Shown here in pieces: positions 33,270 through 45,368 of a stretch of 64,000 nucleotides of DNA. Below the pieces are notes generated by a model. It saw nothing but the letters and a program-made list of their open reading frames with translations. It had not been told where the DNA came from and ran no database searches. The stretch lies in contig NC_065572.1 in assembly GCF_937616625.2 (NCBI RefSeq), forward strand, positions 53,803,653-53,867,652. The letters run 5' to 3'. Both the position numbers and the translations under genes were made by a program. The DNA is from Mercurialis annua (taxonomy: Eukaryota > Streptophyta > Magnoliopsida > Malpighiales > Euphorbiaceae). Numbering within the stretch: the first letter of the stretch is position 1; each line of letters starts with the position of its first letter.

Positions 33270-34006
33270 TTAATGTGTTTTATGTGATTATATGTTTATA
33301 TGTTCGTATTGTTTTATGTTTATATGTGCATTGCATAATTAGGAGTTGATCGATAGAACATATCGATAGAATAGAGCCTCGTATAGCTAATGCCGATAGA
33401 GATGGATTTTGAAGATCACACGCTTAATAACAGAATCGCATATACATAAATTTCCGGAACATTAAATGAATACATAAAACACATAATAAATTTATCGTGA
33501 AACATAATTCCCATGTTATATTTTAGTTATCGAGAAGGATAGCGTGATCATCGAAGGAACATTGCTGTATATGAGGGATACGTGTACCTAAGGGCCGTAT
33601 ATACAAGTTAAGATGGAGGAAGTGGATTGTGAATATTGAAGAAGGATGGTATTAATCGCGAAACACGTAAGTAAGTGTTAACCAATAATCTAAACAGTAA
33701 TACCGAATCATAATACACTCCAATAAGTAATAATGAAAAGCCTTTCTAATCACAGAGTGTGTAGTCTGGAGGGACTTACAGTTTTACAAAAAAGGTGAAA
33801 ACCTTATGATTTTAACTGTAAGCCATTTTTGTTATATTTCTTTTTCCTTCAGATAAAATAAAAAAAATCAGAATATTTTTTAGGTCAAAGCACACCAAGT
33901 AAGAAGTGTAGAACAATTAGCTCATAAGGACCGCCATATTGTGCTCATACATCACATATGGCATGACATAATCACGATAGCAATGCATATAAAAGATGAT
34001 TTACGG
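33270..34006 (+). other. Element C 5' interior, no gene
   Basis: Non-coding. It aligns in patches with A interior downstream of the ORF, for example GTGCTCATACATCACATATG near 33938, matching the A sequence near 15190. It ends abruptly at about 34006, where LINE sequence begins. Confidence 0.6.
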
Positions 34007-35666
34007 CCTGTTTTCTTTTACCTAAGTGCCTTTGCAAAGAAATCAACAAGATTATTTCTAATTTTTGGTGGGGCCAAAAGAACGGAGAGAAAGGGATGCA
34101 CTGGGTTTCGTGGAATAGAATGTGCCAGCGGAAGGATGAGGGAGGGCTTGGATTCAGAGATTTGGTAAATTTTAATCTCGCTCTTCTTACGAAACAGGGT
34201 TGGCAGCTTCTCTCTAAGCATGACTCGCTCATTTCACGGGTTTTTCAAGGGAAGTACTTCCCTATAGCTCTTTCCTTGAAGCAAAATCCCATTTCAATGG
34301 CTCGTGGGCGTGGAAGAGTTTATTGAAGGGGAAGGAATTATTAGAAAAAGGTGTTCGTTGGCAGGTTTGTTCTAGTAGGAGTATTTCAGTTAGGAAGGAC
34401 CCTTGGATTCCTACCACCTATCCCTTTGTAGCTAGCAATGTACAATTTGTGCCGGAAGGAGTGTTTTGGGTCTTAGAATTAATTGACAATAGATGCAGAT
34501 CATGGAGGAGTGATTTGATCTCAAACATGTTAACTGAAGCAGAGGCTGCTGCCATTCTAAGTCTGCCTATCAGCTAAACGGGGGCGTCAGATAAATTGGT
34601 ATGGCACTACAACAAGTCGGGGTCCTTCACCGTGAAGTCTGTTTACTATTTAGCCACTACAAAGGTCAGCCAACCTTTTGACGAGGAATTAAACCGGCCT
34701 CATCCAAGTTCAGAGGCTATTAACTTGAAACTTTCTTGGAAGCTCAATCTTCCTCCAAATGTAAGGTGTTTCCTATGGAAGAATTTTAATAATGGGTTTG
34801 CCACCAATGGTAATCTGAACTACCGTATCCCAGCTCGTTCTGGCCTTTGTCCCCGTTGCCATGCCACTGAATCTTTGGTTCATCTCTTCCTTCATTGCCC
34901 CTTTGCTGAAGCTACTTGGGTTGGATCCTCTTTGAGCTTCAGTAGAGATACGACGTCATTCTTGTCAGTTAAAGAATTCTGAAATTTCTTTATGGGCAGT
35001 GAGCTTAGCAGTATGTATAGGGAAGACACTCTTGTTCCAGTAGCTTCCATTCTCTAGGCTTTATGGGTTGGGAGAAACGATCTCATTTTCAAGGAAGAGC
35101 ACTCAAACCCCGCCATTGTCCTACATTCAGCATCCAAACTTTGTCAAGATTAGAGGGATACCTCCCTTCGACCCAGCAAGGATGGCTATGTAGGTGTGAT
35201 GCAGGAAGCCACTCTTGTTTGGCAACCTCCAGGTTTGAATACTTTTAAGGTCAATTTTGATGGGGCTTTCAATGTTGGATCGGGAAAAGGAGTAGAAGCC
35301 TATGTGGTTAAAGACTGGCGAGGCAAGATTATTTCCTCTGTTGCGAGGCAGTTGCAGCATGTGTCTTCGCCAACAATGATGGAAGCCCTGGCTTTGAGAG
35401 AAAGGGTTGGCTTGGTATCGAGATTGAAGCTAGGTGTAACTATGTTTGAAGGAGATGCAAAGAATATTATCGATGCTATGAATACGGGCTCAGGTGTATA
35501 TGTGCATTGTGAAGTGATCTTTAATGATTGTAGATCTCTTTGTAGGAATTTAGGTCCGGTCTCTTTCAATTTTATTAAGCATTTTTATAATTGGGCCGCA
35601 TATAAAGTGGCTAAAAAAATCCTAAGAGACTACTCTTTTTATTATAATTTTCTAGCCCAAATTTAG
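34007..35666 (+). pseudogene. LINE ORF2 C-terminal remnant: RT thumb, zf-RVT, RNase H
   Basis: Order of fragments: end of RT with NFWWGQKNGE, MHWVSWNRMCQRKDEGGLGF and LALLTKQGWQLL; LLEKGVRWQVCSSRSISVRK (34338-34397); the zf-RVT region with SWKLNLPPNVRCFLW and CPRCHATESLVHLFLHC (about 34725-34900); then an RVT_3-type RNase H with VNFDGAF, MEALALRE and EGDAKNI (35250-35470). Frameshifts or stops fall near 34080, 34325, 34577, 34980 and 35055, so it is dead. In live elements this region would copy RNA into DNA at the target nick; no activity is possible here. Confidence 0.88.
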
Positions 35667-35690
35667 TGGCTAGAAACGAGACTCTAATAG
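34007..35690 (+). mobile_element. 5'-truncated LINE (L1-type) remnant
   Basis: The protein pieces match the C-terminal half of plant LINE ORF2. It begins inside the RT thumb region (LCKEINKIISNFWWG) at the broken edge of element C and ends near the RNase H stop at 35666. Loss of the 5' part is typical of target-primed reverse transcription. No poly(A) tail or clear TSD was identified. Confidence 0.85.
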
Positions 35691-35694
35691 CCGA

Positions 35695-38690
35695 TTTTTT
35701 AAGGGTGTTTTACACAAATCCCCTAAAAGTGCTAAGGTGTTTCACTTTTCCCTCACCATTTTTATTTTGGCAAAAATCTCTCAAAAAAAATAAAAAGTTT
35801 ACAAAAATCCCTCATAATCCAAAATAAAAGAAAATGAGACAATATTGTCCTTGGTATTTGTCAACATTTCATTGGTCTATATTTGAATCAATCAAATGAT
35901 GACACGTGGCAAATGTGGATTTGGTTAAACAAACTAACTAACCGCCACCGACCATCGGCCAAATTCCGGTCCAACCGGCCGTACCAACGCGGTCAACGCC
36001 GGTCAACGCGGTCAACGGCTGGACCACCGCGGTCAACGATGGTCAACCCGCGGTCAACGGCAGTCAACTATAGTGGTGAGATTTTAAAAGAATTAAATAA
36101 AATACAAATTTGCTATTAGTAGGAATAGAACCCATGACCTCTCACTCTTTTAAAAGAATTAAATAAAATACAAATATTATGTTTGTTAAAATTTAAATTA
36201 ATTTATTCTAATTAAATTAATACTAGTGTAAATTAAATATTAACTTAAAATAAATTACGTTAAAATAAATTTATAAATTAACGTATTAGAAACACAGTTA
36301 ACTTAATGTTAACTCGATATAAACTTAAAATAAGTTATATAAGTTAATTTAGTTGATATTAAGTTGGTTTTTAAAATTATAATAAATTACTAAAAAAATT
36401 GCTTTAAATTGACATGTAACCTTCATCAAGTTTACATTGAGTTGACATTAGGTTTACATCGAATTGACATTAGGTTTACATTGAGTTGATATTAAGTTAC
36501 ATTTCAAAATTAAAATAATTTATATTTTCGGATTGACATTAAATTAATATTGAGTTGACATTAGATTTGCATTGCATTGACATGAGATTTACACTGAGTT
36601 GACATTAGGATTACATTGAATTGGCATTAGGTTTACATTGAGTTGACATTGAGTCATCATTAAGTTGATATTAAGTCGACGTTGAGTTGATATTAAGTTA
36701 ATTTTTAAAATTATAATAATTTACTAAAACATTTACTTTGAATTGACATGTAGTTTACATCAATTTTACATTGAGCTGATATTAGATTTACATTCACTTG
36801 ACACTGAGTCGACGTTGAGTTGATATTAAATTTAATTTATATTAAGTTTACATTGAGTTGATATTAGGTTTATATTGAGTTGACAATGAGTCATCATTGA
36901 GTTTACATTGATTCGACGTTGAGTTGGCATTAGGTTTAAATTGGGTTGACATTAAGCCATCATTGAATTTACATTGATTCGACGTTGAGTTGATATTAAT
37001 TTACAGAAATCATTGCGAAAAATCTTAAATTAATTTACTTTCAATATACAATTAATTTATTTTTAAAAGTATGAATTATAAAAAAATAATTTTACTATTA
37101 TAATAAAAAATAATTTCATTTAAAATTTATAATTATTTATCAAAATATTTACTTTGAGTTGATATTTAGTGAACATTAAATTTACATTAAGTTGACATAA
37201 ATTTATATTAAATTCACATTAAGTTTACTTTGAGTTTATATTGAGTTGACATTAAGTTCATATTAAGTTTATATTCAGTTTATATTGAGTTTATATTGAG
37301 TTTATATTGAGTTGACATTGAGTCATCATTGAGTTTACATTGATTCGACGTTGAGTTGACATTAGGTTTATATTGGGTTGACATTGAGTCATCATTGAAT
37401 TTACATTGATTCGACGTTGAGTTGACATTAAATTTACATAAATCATTGCGAAAAATCTTAAATAATTTACTTTCAATCTACAATTAGTTTATTTTTAAAA
37501 TTGTGAATTATAAAAAAATAATTTTACTATTATAATAAAAAATAATTTCATTTAAAATTTATAATTATTTATCAAAATATTTACTTTGAATTAATATTTA
37601 GTGAACATTAAATTTACATTAAATTGACATAAATTTATATTAAGTTCACATTAAGTTTACTTTGAGTTTACATTGAGTTGACATTGAGTTCATATTAAGT
37701 TTATATTCAGTTCATTTATTTTAAATTTACTTTCGACTCATGTCAATAAAATCTTAGATAGTTTAGTTTTATATTACTATTATTTTATTTGTCATTTTAT
37801 AAATTATTTTTAATAGTATAAATAATAAAGTTAACATTATGTTGTCATTGAGTTGACATTAAGTCGTTATTAGGTTCATATTGCATTTTCGCACACCACG
37901 GCGGGTCCCACCACCACGTATCCGACCACGACCACCTCGGGTCTGACCAACAAACCATTATATTTTTTAATTTTAACAAGTGAAATATCTTACTAGTCTT
38001 ACTCATGTATTAATAAAGAGTGTAAAATATAAATATATGTATATTTTATATTTTTACTGTGTAAATATCTATTAAATAAATTAAATTAGACTAATTTAAT
38101 AGTAAATTTAATTTAAATTGATATTTAATTTATATTTAATTTACACCATAAAAATAATTTCATTCTAAAAAATTTATAATCAGATCATAAAGCAAATGTT
38201 GACAGCAATAAGTCTTTGCCTTAATGGCAAAGCAGTTGGTCATTCTTGTAACAATATGATGTTTTATTTAATTTTTAATTATTTAACAAATATTGGTCCA
38301 ACCATTAAAAATGGTCAGACCACCAACCATTGGTGGTTCGATCGGCGTTGACCGCGGTGGTCCGGCCGTTGACCGGCGTTGACCGCGGTGGTCCGGCCGT
38401 TGACTGGCGTTGACCGCGGTGATCCGGCCAACAATGGTCTGACCGGTGATGGTTCAATTAGAAATAATTCGATTTATGTAAAATTAGGAGAAGTTATTGA
38501 GTGTATTGGAAACACAATAGGTAAAATACACTATAGGGACAAAATAGTAATGACAACCATTAAAAGATAGACATGAAAAAACTGTTTTAAAATTGAGGGA
38601 TTTTTAGAAAAAAAAAGTTGAATCACTGACATAAAATTTTGGAAATTTTGGGAATTTCATGTAATTTTCTCATTTTTTCATCAATGACAT
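35695..38690. mobile_element. Foldback / MULE-like non-autonomous element (probable)
   Basis: The two ends are imperfect inverted repeats. Left, about 35700-35850, reads TTTTACACAAATCCCC then AAAATCCCTCA; the right end, about 38530-38690 in reverse complement, reads TTACATGAAATTCCC then AAAAATCCCTCAA. Inside the ends are inverted clusters of GGTCAACGC repeats (35960-36070) and GCGTTGACCGCGGTGG repeats (38345-38415). The centre is AT-rich and minisatellite-filled. No transposase was found. Ends of this type occur on plant Mutator-like elements, but I could not find a convincing 9-bp TSD, so both the class and the exact limits are uncertain. It ends about 310 bp before the GALS start codon. Confidence 0.5.
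36400..37870. repeat. TTGACATTGAGT-type minisatellite with 433-bp tandem duplication
   Basis: Degenerate ~10-22-bp units of the form TTGAGTTGACATTAGGTTTACA fill this stretch. Superimposed is a tandem duplication with a period of 433 bp: AATCATTGCGAAAAATCTTAAA recurs in nearly the same form at 37008 and 37441, and the surrounding 250-400 bp match. The small ORF at 37291-37476 is repeat translation. Confidence 0.85.
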
Positions 38691-38813
38691 GAATTATCTT
38701 TGGCAAAAAAAAATTTCTAAAGCCTTCATAGAAAATACACCTCAAAAAACGACAATCAATAATACCCCACAACCCAACTCAAACCTTTTATGAAAGGAAG
38801 TTTGTGAAATTAA

Positions 38814-38824
38814 CTTATAAAAAC
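38814..38824 (+). promoter_or_regulatory. Candidate TATA box of GALS gene
   Basis: CTTATAAAAAC lies about 180 bp before the ATG. A CTTCTT-rich stretch typical of plant 5' leaders follows at 38911-38927. The assignment rests only on motif and spacing. The start of transcription would be near 38850. Confidence 0.45.
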
Positions 38825-39000
38825 GCTCCTAAAAAGAATACAAATTTCCTAAACCGAAAAGAAAAAGAAGAGCTAAGCTGAGCTAAGCTAAAGCCAGCTT
38901 TTGCTGCCCTCTTCTTCTTCTTCTTCCCTGTCCTCTCTCTTAAAAAACAACATTTTATACTTAAATCTTCCATTGTTGAACTGTACTTTGGTTTCAGAAG

Positions 39001-40160
39001 ATGGGTAAAGAAAAAGAGAACTGCAAGAAAATGTTGATAGGAATAAACTGCGCAGCAGAGCTTAAACTTCTCTTAACTGCACTTCTACTTCTCTGCACCA
39101 TTGCTACTCTTCTCCAGTTCCTCCCTTCTCGTTTCACCATCTCCACCTCCGATCTCCGCTTCTGCATCTCCAAAATCACCACCACTACCACCACCATCAC
39201 CACCGCCGCCACCGCCATTTCCCCAGACTCCATCTTAAATTCCTCCGCATCTCCACCACCTTTACAACCACAAGAAGAGCTCACTAACAGCACCACCCTC
39301 AAACGAGTCTTCCACCCCTACGGCGCGGCCGCGTATAGCTTCATCACCATGGGAGCTTACAGAGGCGGCTTCAACACATTTGCTGTCATAGGCTTATCCT
39401 CAAAGCCGCTCCATCTCTACGCTAAACCAACTTACAAATGCGAGTGGGTTCCGTTCAACTCAACCGCACCGTCAACCACCGCCGTCGCTTACAAAATCCT
39501 CCCCGACTGGGGCTACGGCCGCGTCTACACCGTCGTGGTAGTAAACTGCACGTTCTCAGAGCCAATAAACTCAGACAACTCCGGCGGAAAGCTCTTCTTA
39601 CAAGCGTCAACTTCCGGCGGCGGTGACAGAGATTTCAACACGACAGACAGATTCGAAGTGCTGGAAGAAAAACCCACCAATTTGAACTTAAATTTGTTCA
39701 CCCAGAAGCCAAAGTATGATTATTTATACTGTGGGTCGTCTCTGTACGGAGCTTTGAGTCCACAGAGAGTCAGAGAATGGATAGCTTATCACGTTAGATT
39801 ATTCGGTGAGAGATCTCACTTTGTGATTCATGATGCCGGCGGTGTTCATGAGGAGGTTTTAGAGGTTCTAAAGCCGTGGATTGAGTTGGGGTATGTGACA
39901 TTGCATGATATTAGAGATCAAGAGAGATTTGATGGGTACTATCATAATCAGTTCATGGTGGTTAATGATTGTTTGCATAGATATAAGTTTATGGCTAAGT
40001 GGATGTTTTTCTTTGATGTTGATGAGTTTATTTATATCCCACCCAAGAATACTGTTAAGTCTGTTCTTGATTCTCTCTCGGATTATAATCAGCTTACCAT
40101 TGAGCAGATGCCTATGAGTAGCAAGCTCTGCCTCTCTGCTGATTATGGCAGATATTACAG
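39001..40160 (+). CDS. GALS: GALS galactan beta-1,4-galactosyltransferase, exon 1
   Basis: First coding exon of a GT92-family (DUF23) glycosyltransferase of the plant GALS group. These Golgi type II membrane proteins extend beta-1,4-galactan side chains of pectic rhamnogalacturonan I from UDP-galactose. A short basic N-terminus is followed by one membrane anchor (about residues 21-41, Leu-rich). Next come a Thr/Ser/Pro-rich stem, an N-terminal domain, and the GT core: FVIHDAGGVHEEVLEVLKPW, IRDQERFDGYYHNQF and the metal-binding DVD of FFDVDEF (Asp339 and Asp341). The exon ends YGRYY plus AG at 40160, with donor GT at 40161. Exon 1 contributes 386 codons and 2 bases; with exon 2 the protein is 501 residues, close to Arabidopsis GALS proteins. 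No damage is seen. The specific paralogue (GALS1, 2 or 3) cannot be settled here. Confidence 0.93.
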
Positions 40161-41576
40161 GTATAATCTTTTTGCTTTCTTTCAGTTCTCTATGTTGTTT
40201 TATTTCTTTTAATTTGAGTTTAGCGGAGTACTAGGTAGTTCGGACACGGCGAAATGGTCTTATTTTAAGGTTTTCTATGTAAAAAATGAAGTTTCATGTC
40301 CGAAACGTCAAATGTCCGATAGGTCAAGTGTCCGGAATGTTTCCCAAAGGTCAAGTGTCCGAAACGTTTTCGAAACGGAACACGTTGATTGAATGAAGTG
40401 TTCGTGCTACCTAGTTGGAGTATTTAATTGTTTGTGGAATTTTCTTTTCTTCGTGTGATTTGTTCTTGATTTGAAGTTTCTATGTTGTTCCCGGTGTGAT
40501 TGGTATTAATTAGGCAGGCCAAGCTTGACCATTAAGTAGAAAAGTATTTGATAAGTATGTTTGTTCTGCTATTCTGATCAATGCCCTTTTAGCTCAAAGT
40601 TTATGCAGTGAAATTGGTTTTTTTAACTTCATCTATGATTGAATATGTATGTCTGTTGAACATTTTCTTTTTCACAACTTGCATTAGAAATTTCTAGGTG
40701 GGTGATCCATTTGGATGTTTTATAGCATTATTGGGGTTGTTAAGTGTGAATTGCTGTACAAATTTGTAATCTTGTGACAATTGATTGATTGGAATATGTT
40801 CAAAACTAATGTTGAAAAATTAAATAAATGAACACCGGATCACATCGTGTTTACGTGTTTGGAATTGTATTTTTGGTGTCGGTGTACTCGTACTTTTCTC
40901 TTGATTGTATGAATGAAGGCAGGGGGAAGTGGGATGGTGTTTTTAGTATTTTTGAGGAAAAACATTTGTGTGGACTCGGTTCGCCACGTAAGGTTGGATG
41001 CTTAATTAAAAATTGACAAATGTCATGCATACACTGAAGGGTTCGTACTCCTATTTGGCGAATTGAATTTGTATGAAACAAAAGTTGTTTTTGAGTGATT
41101 GTCTATTAATGTGATTAGGACATGGTCAATTGTTTTACATTTATACCATGCAAGTGTTTGAAACTGTTTTTCTTTGCTAGTGTTTGAAACTATTTTTCTT
41201 TGTAGTAATGCTCAATTTGACTATTATTGCTAACGAAGTTAATTAAATATAATTGTGCTAATGCTTGTCCATCACTAGAAAATTACATACAAATATATTT
41301 GCATTGATAGCGATTTAAATGGGAAATTAACATTTGAAGATGCAGAATATATTATCTCTCTAATTGTTGTGGGACTTTTACCTTTTAGCCTAAATCTTAT
41401 GTAATTTCTATGTCTATCACTTTGGTTTCATATCATCTCTCAGCATGCCGATCTTGATTCCGAGAATTGCTTGCTAGATTCTTATTACTTGCAAATGATA
41501 AAAAATGCGCATTTCGTCTTTTTCATTTTTCTTCCTTTATAACATGTGATTAAGATTTTATGGTGCTGATTCACAG
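40161..41576 (+). other. GALS: GALS intron
   Basis: A 1416-bp GT-AG intron. The donor is ACAG|GTATAAT at 40161; the acceptor is TGATTCACAG at 41567-41576. Joining the exons restores the conserved YYRKWGFEKLVY. Without splicing, translation would stop at 40212. It contains a small MITE at 40231-40414. Small ORFs in the intron (40828-41016 and its antisense) have no support. Confidence 0.92.
40231..40414. mobile_element. 184-bp MITE in GALS intron (hAT-like, tentative)
   Basis: Inverted terminal repeats CTAGGTAGTTCGGACAC (40231-40247) and, in reverse complement, CTAGGTAGCACGAACAC (end at 40414) match at 14 of 17 positions. Inside are several copies of AAGTGTCCGAAACG-like motifs. The flanks GCGGAGTA and TTGGAGTA match at 6 of 8 positions and could be a decayed 8-bp hAT-type TSD. 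It has no coding capacity. Confidence 0.65.
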
Positions 41577-41922
41577 GAAATGGGGATTTGAGAAGCTTGT
41601 GTATAAAGATACAAAGAGAGGTATAAGACGGGACCGAAAATACGCAATCCAACCTCGCAACGTATTTGCAACGGGTGTGCACATGTCCCAGAACCTAGTT
41701 GGGAAGACTACCCACAAAACAGAGAGCAAGATCAAATACTTCCATTATCACGGAACTATCGCTCAGAGGCGAGAACCGTGCCGGAAATTACTCAACGTTA
41801 CGGAAATTAACTTTGAAAACAACCCTTATGTTCTGGATTCCACAATGCGAGACATTGCTTGGACTGTGAAGAAATTTGAGCAGAAAATGATCGGTTCAAG
41901 ATTACAAAATACTCGGCAGTGA
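41577..41922 (+). CDS. GALS: GALS galactan beta-1,4-galactosyltransferase, exon 2
   Basis: Second and last coding exon, completing the GT92 domain. Reading from the split Arg codon: KWGFEKLVYKDTKRGIRRDR, the motif QPRNVFATGVHMSQN, then KIKYFHYHGTIAQRREPC with conserved His and Cys residues, and a C-terminal helix ending RLQNTRQ before TGA (41920-41922). The extents agree with the family, where the C-terminus shortly follows this helix. An AATAAA at 41926-41931 lies immediately after the stop; it may be part of a poly(A) signal, although it is unusually close. Confidence 0.93.
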
Positions 41923-44900
41923 TAGAATAAATTATGCATATTTGTTACTTATTTTCTTGATCATAGGATTATTTCTTCATTAATTTATTTAATTTCATCT
42001 TTGAGTAGAACAGATAAAGAAAGATTCCCTTGTATGATAATGTTTCTTTTATTGATGAGTATATATAAATTATTACATTTCATATCTCTATATATTATAT
42101 AAATTAAACATTATGGTATGGGGGTGATGCATTCTGTTAATTGTTTATATATTTGTATTTATATTTTCTTATTTTTTTTTTATTTGTCGGTGCATGATGG
42201 CGTACCACCATTATTTTGGGATTCTTGCTGGCTGCCACACTTCATTCTATTGTATTTATAGAAAAATATAGTACTACTATTTTTCAGTAATTGTATTTAT
42301 TTTTATTTTGCAGGTTGATAGCATTATATTTTTTTTAATTAAATTGGGACGGAGGGAGTATAATTTTTAATTAAATTGATATTTTTTTATTACGATACAT
42401 GTAGTTAACATTAATTGGATTTTTAAATATTTATTTAATTCTAAATTATTAATGTTAAATAGATAAAAATATAATGAGAAGCTAATAAAAGATAATTTAA
42501 AAAATGACTTGCATTTTAAGATAAATAAAAAATTATAAATATATAAAATTAAATAATATTACTCAAAACATTTTATTTATTTTTGGTAGTTCCCCTCATG
42601 ATTTGGAATTGGGCAATATTATTATTTATTTTCTTGGAGAAAGGTGTAATTTAGGTGTATTAGAGGGGAAGTAACATGTAGTGTTGGTATTATTAGTAGC
42701 ATAGGCTGTTTTTTCCTTTTACTCCCTTTTTGACAATGTCAACAATAAAAATGCATGTGGGTGACACAAACATTGGATTGGCCCCCCTCTTATCATTTTT
42801 ATTTTTTTTCATGGCAAAAATAGGCCACTTTTGAATTGAATTAGTACATTTTAACTAATCCATGATAAAAGCAAAGGAATAGGAATCTTAATCAATTAGA
42901 TGACTTTGTTTAAAGAAGCCAAAATAACAAAATTTCCTTTAATCATTATTCTCAACTACTTCTAATAATTGAAACAAAGATTAGAGGTTTGGTTGATCTA
43001 TTTAATAGCATGGAAAACAAATTGAGTAAATGGTTATTTTGGTTTTTTAATTCATAATTTAAAATTAAATAATTTATTTTTAATCAATTAAGCATAATAT
43101 TTTTTATTTTAATTTTTTAGATAAAATAAAATAAAAATAAAATAAACCAATCTGATCTCTAAATTTATTTTTATTCTACAATCTTATTTTTATTAAAATA
43201 AATAAAAAATAAATTATTTAATTTTAAATCACAAATTTGATGGCTTCCAGCTCAAAATAAATTCTTAAGGGTCTTGAGGATTTTTCTTATATGAACACAA
43301 AGAGTGCAATAATTCATCCACCTTCTTGTTTTACTTTAGAAAATAAATGAAACATCTTTTAAACATTAAAGTATCATAATCTATTAGGCATTTTTTTATT
43401 AATTATATATTTTTATCAATGAAATGCAAAGTTTATTTCTTTTAAAATGATTTCTTTACATAGATGAATTAAAATATCAATTAAATTACATTATATAAAA
43501 TTATGTCAATTTTTAAAAATATTAAAGTTTTAATATTTTGAATATTTTAATTCCATTTAACTTAAAACTAAATGACCCAAAAATATTAAATACAAAATAA
43601 TGAACTTTAAATTTAGAAAAAAAAATAGCACTACATTTAATTTTAACGAATTATTGCAATTTCAGTTAAATTATAAATGTTAAAAGATAAAAAATAAATG
43701 CATCAAAATCTCGTGACATATGATTGTGTTTTTATCAAGTTTAATAAAACAGAAATGGGAATAAATGCAAATTATAAAAAAAAAGGTAAAATTAGATATT
43801 TAAAAATTAAAAATAAAAACAGACAATGAAGTTAGTACGGTGGGTGTGGTCCAATTGGGTTCACGTGAATGTGGACCAGAAAAATTCACAAATGAGTTTT
43901 GGAATTTATTAAATTCTGCCGTTTGATTTATGGAATTGGAATGATAATAATAATAATAATAATGATATTGTGAAGAGAAATGAGAAGCAGAGTTTTGTAT
44001 CTATGAACGGTCCAGAACCCTCCGATCCAACTCTATTATTCTCTGCTTCCAGCTATTTTTTGAGTGTGAACTTAAATATACCTTTTTTTTTAAATATATC
44101 CTATTACCATATTCATGTCGGCCAATCTTAATTTTAACCAAATAAAACAATATACTGATAAATAACAAAAAAGTATTTTATCAAAATCTTTTCTTTTTTT
44201 ATATATTTTGAAAGAAAAAATACACAACTTTAACATATTGATGTCTGTTATTTATATTATTTGAATAACAGCTCATTGATCGATTAATATATTTATATAA
44301 ACCAAATTGTAGAACATATAAAATTAAAAACTACTCAAAAAATCTACTTTTTTTATTGTTATTTATTTAATCATAGAAAATTAATTTATATCTATTTTTT
44401 GATTTTTCATCATCATGATAAAAAAAATTAAAACATAAATCTAAAATATTAAATAATAAAATAAATTACTTGGTTAGATACACATTTATGTTTTTTTATA
44501 ATAATATTTTTTAATATTTTAATTAATTACTGTGAGATTTCTTTACTCATTAAAAAAGATTTTTTTATATTGAAGTGAGTTTTGCTCTATTCATATAAAT
44601 TAAGAAGAATTTATTTTGGTATTCGAAGAATTAAACTCATTTGAAGAGTCGTTAACAAGAATATTTACATATGATTTTTTTGGTTTTCATATGATTTGAT
44701 ATAGTCATTAGCAACATTTGTTTGCGCTAATATCATATTCCAATTTTTGATTATTAATTAAATAAAATAAAAATATATAAAATTGTATTTCATTAGCACG
44801 ATTATATTTGTTTAGTTTCCTTAACAATTTTTAAATATTTGGCAAAACCAATTAGATTAAGCAATTTATTCTTAGTATTTCAATCGTAATTAATTTCAAT

Positions 44901-45093
44901 CAAAGTAATAGTAAATAAACATTATTAAAAGTTCAAAAACTCTTATGAAATTTACCGATTGAATTTATGTAGAGTTTTAAACAACACACTTGTTTGGTTC
45001 AGTAGTAGCTCAATGAAAAAGAGAAGATAAAGAGAACAAGAATTTTTTGTTTAAATAAAATAAACTAATTGGTTTATTAAGCGGATTAAAATG
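41923..45093. other. AT-rich intergenic region, no gene
   Basis: It holds the GALS 3' untranslated region and about 3 kb of very AT-rich DNA with many poly-A/T runs. One Stowaway-type terminus is at 42345-42361 and an (AAT)n microsatellite at about 43943-43962. No protein or RNA gene was recognised on either strand. A minus-strand ORF at 45010-45315 runs across the F LTR and has no family resemblance. Confidence 0.7.
42345..42361. mobile_element. Stowaway MITE terminus (single end)
   Basis: TGGGACGGAGGGAGTA is the classic terminal sequence of plant Stowaway (Tc1/mariner) MITEs plus the TA target. The matching opposite end (CTCCCTCCGTCCC) was not found within several hundred bases upstream, so the element is truncated or decayed. 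Confidence 0.6.
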
Positions 45094-45314
45094 TGATGGA
45101 ATAAACAAATAAAATAAGGTGAAAGTAAGAGAACCACAAATCCCATATTGACCAAAAAAAATAAAGAAGAGAAGGCACGCTGCAAACACTATAAAAGGGT
45201 CACGATTCCACAAGCACAGTGATCCAGACATCGAACCTACCATCAGAAAACAAACATCCAACCCGATATTCGACATCCCGACTCTTAAATAACATTCGAC
45301 ATCCAGATCCATCA
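45094..45314 (+). repeat. 5' LTR of element F
   Basis: A 221-bp LTR starting TGATGGAATAA and ending ATCCATCA. It has a TATA box TATAAAAG at 45190-45197. The CGACATCC motif occurs repeatedly near its end. Confidence 0.88.
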
Positions 45315-45335
45315 TTTGACGCCGTTTGTGGGAAC
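45315..45335 (+). promoter_or_regulatory. Primer binding site of element F
   Basis: TTGACGCCGTTTGTGGGAAC resembles the TGGCGCCGTCTGTGGG-type site of Tat/Athila-like plant gypsy elements, with at least one mismatch. It differs from the iMet-type site used by all other elements in this window. Confidence 0.8.
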
Positions 45336-45368
45336 TTTTAGAACAAATTTCACTGATCGGATTTGTCT

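Larger units (their letters stand above)
28070..34006 (+). mobile_element. Element C: old plus-strand relative of A, internal-LTR-internal
   Basis: 28070-30381 is the 3' interior of a plus-strand relative of A, ending in a polypurine tract. 30382-32415 is an LTR starting TGTAATACCCC. 32416-34006 is 5' interior with the family ORF. A single LTR therefore sits between a 3' interior and a 5' interior. The LTR end and primer site at about 32416 are deleted. Element A split the left interior (target site 10313-10317 / 28065-28069), so C is older than A. Sequence is strongly decayed. Confidence 0.75.

Noticed and set aside
40161..40212. GALS exon 1 read on to the stop at 40212 as an intronless gene
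   Set aside because: The GT92 domain is interrupted at a clean GT donor, and exon 2 at 41577 continues the conserved sequence exactly in phase.
45010..45315. 101-codon minus-strand ORF across the F 5' LTR
   Set aside because: It crosses the element boundary at 45094, so it cannot be an old gene, and it resembles no family.
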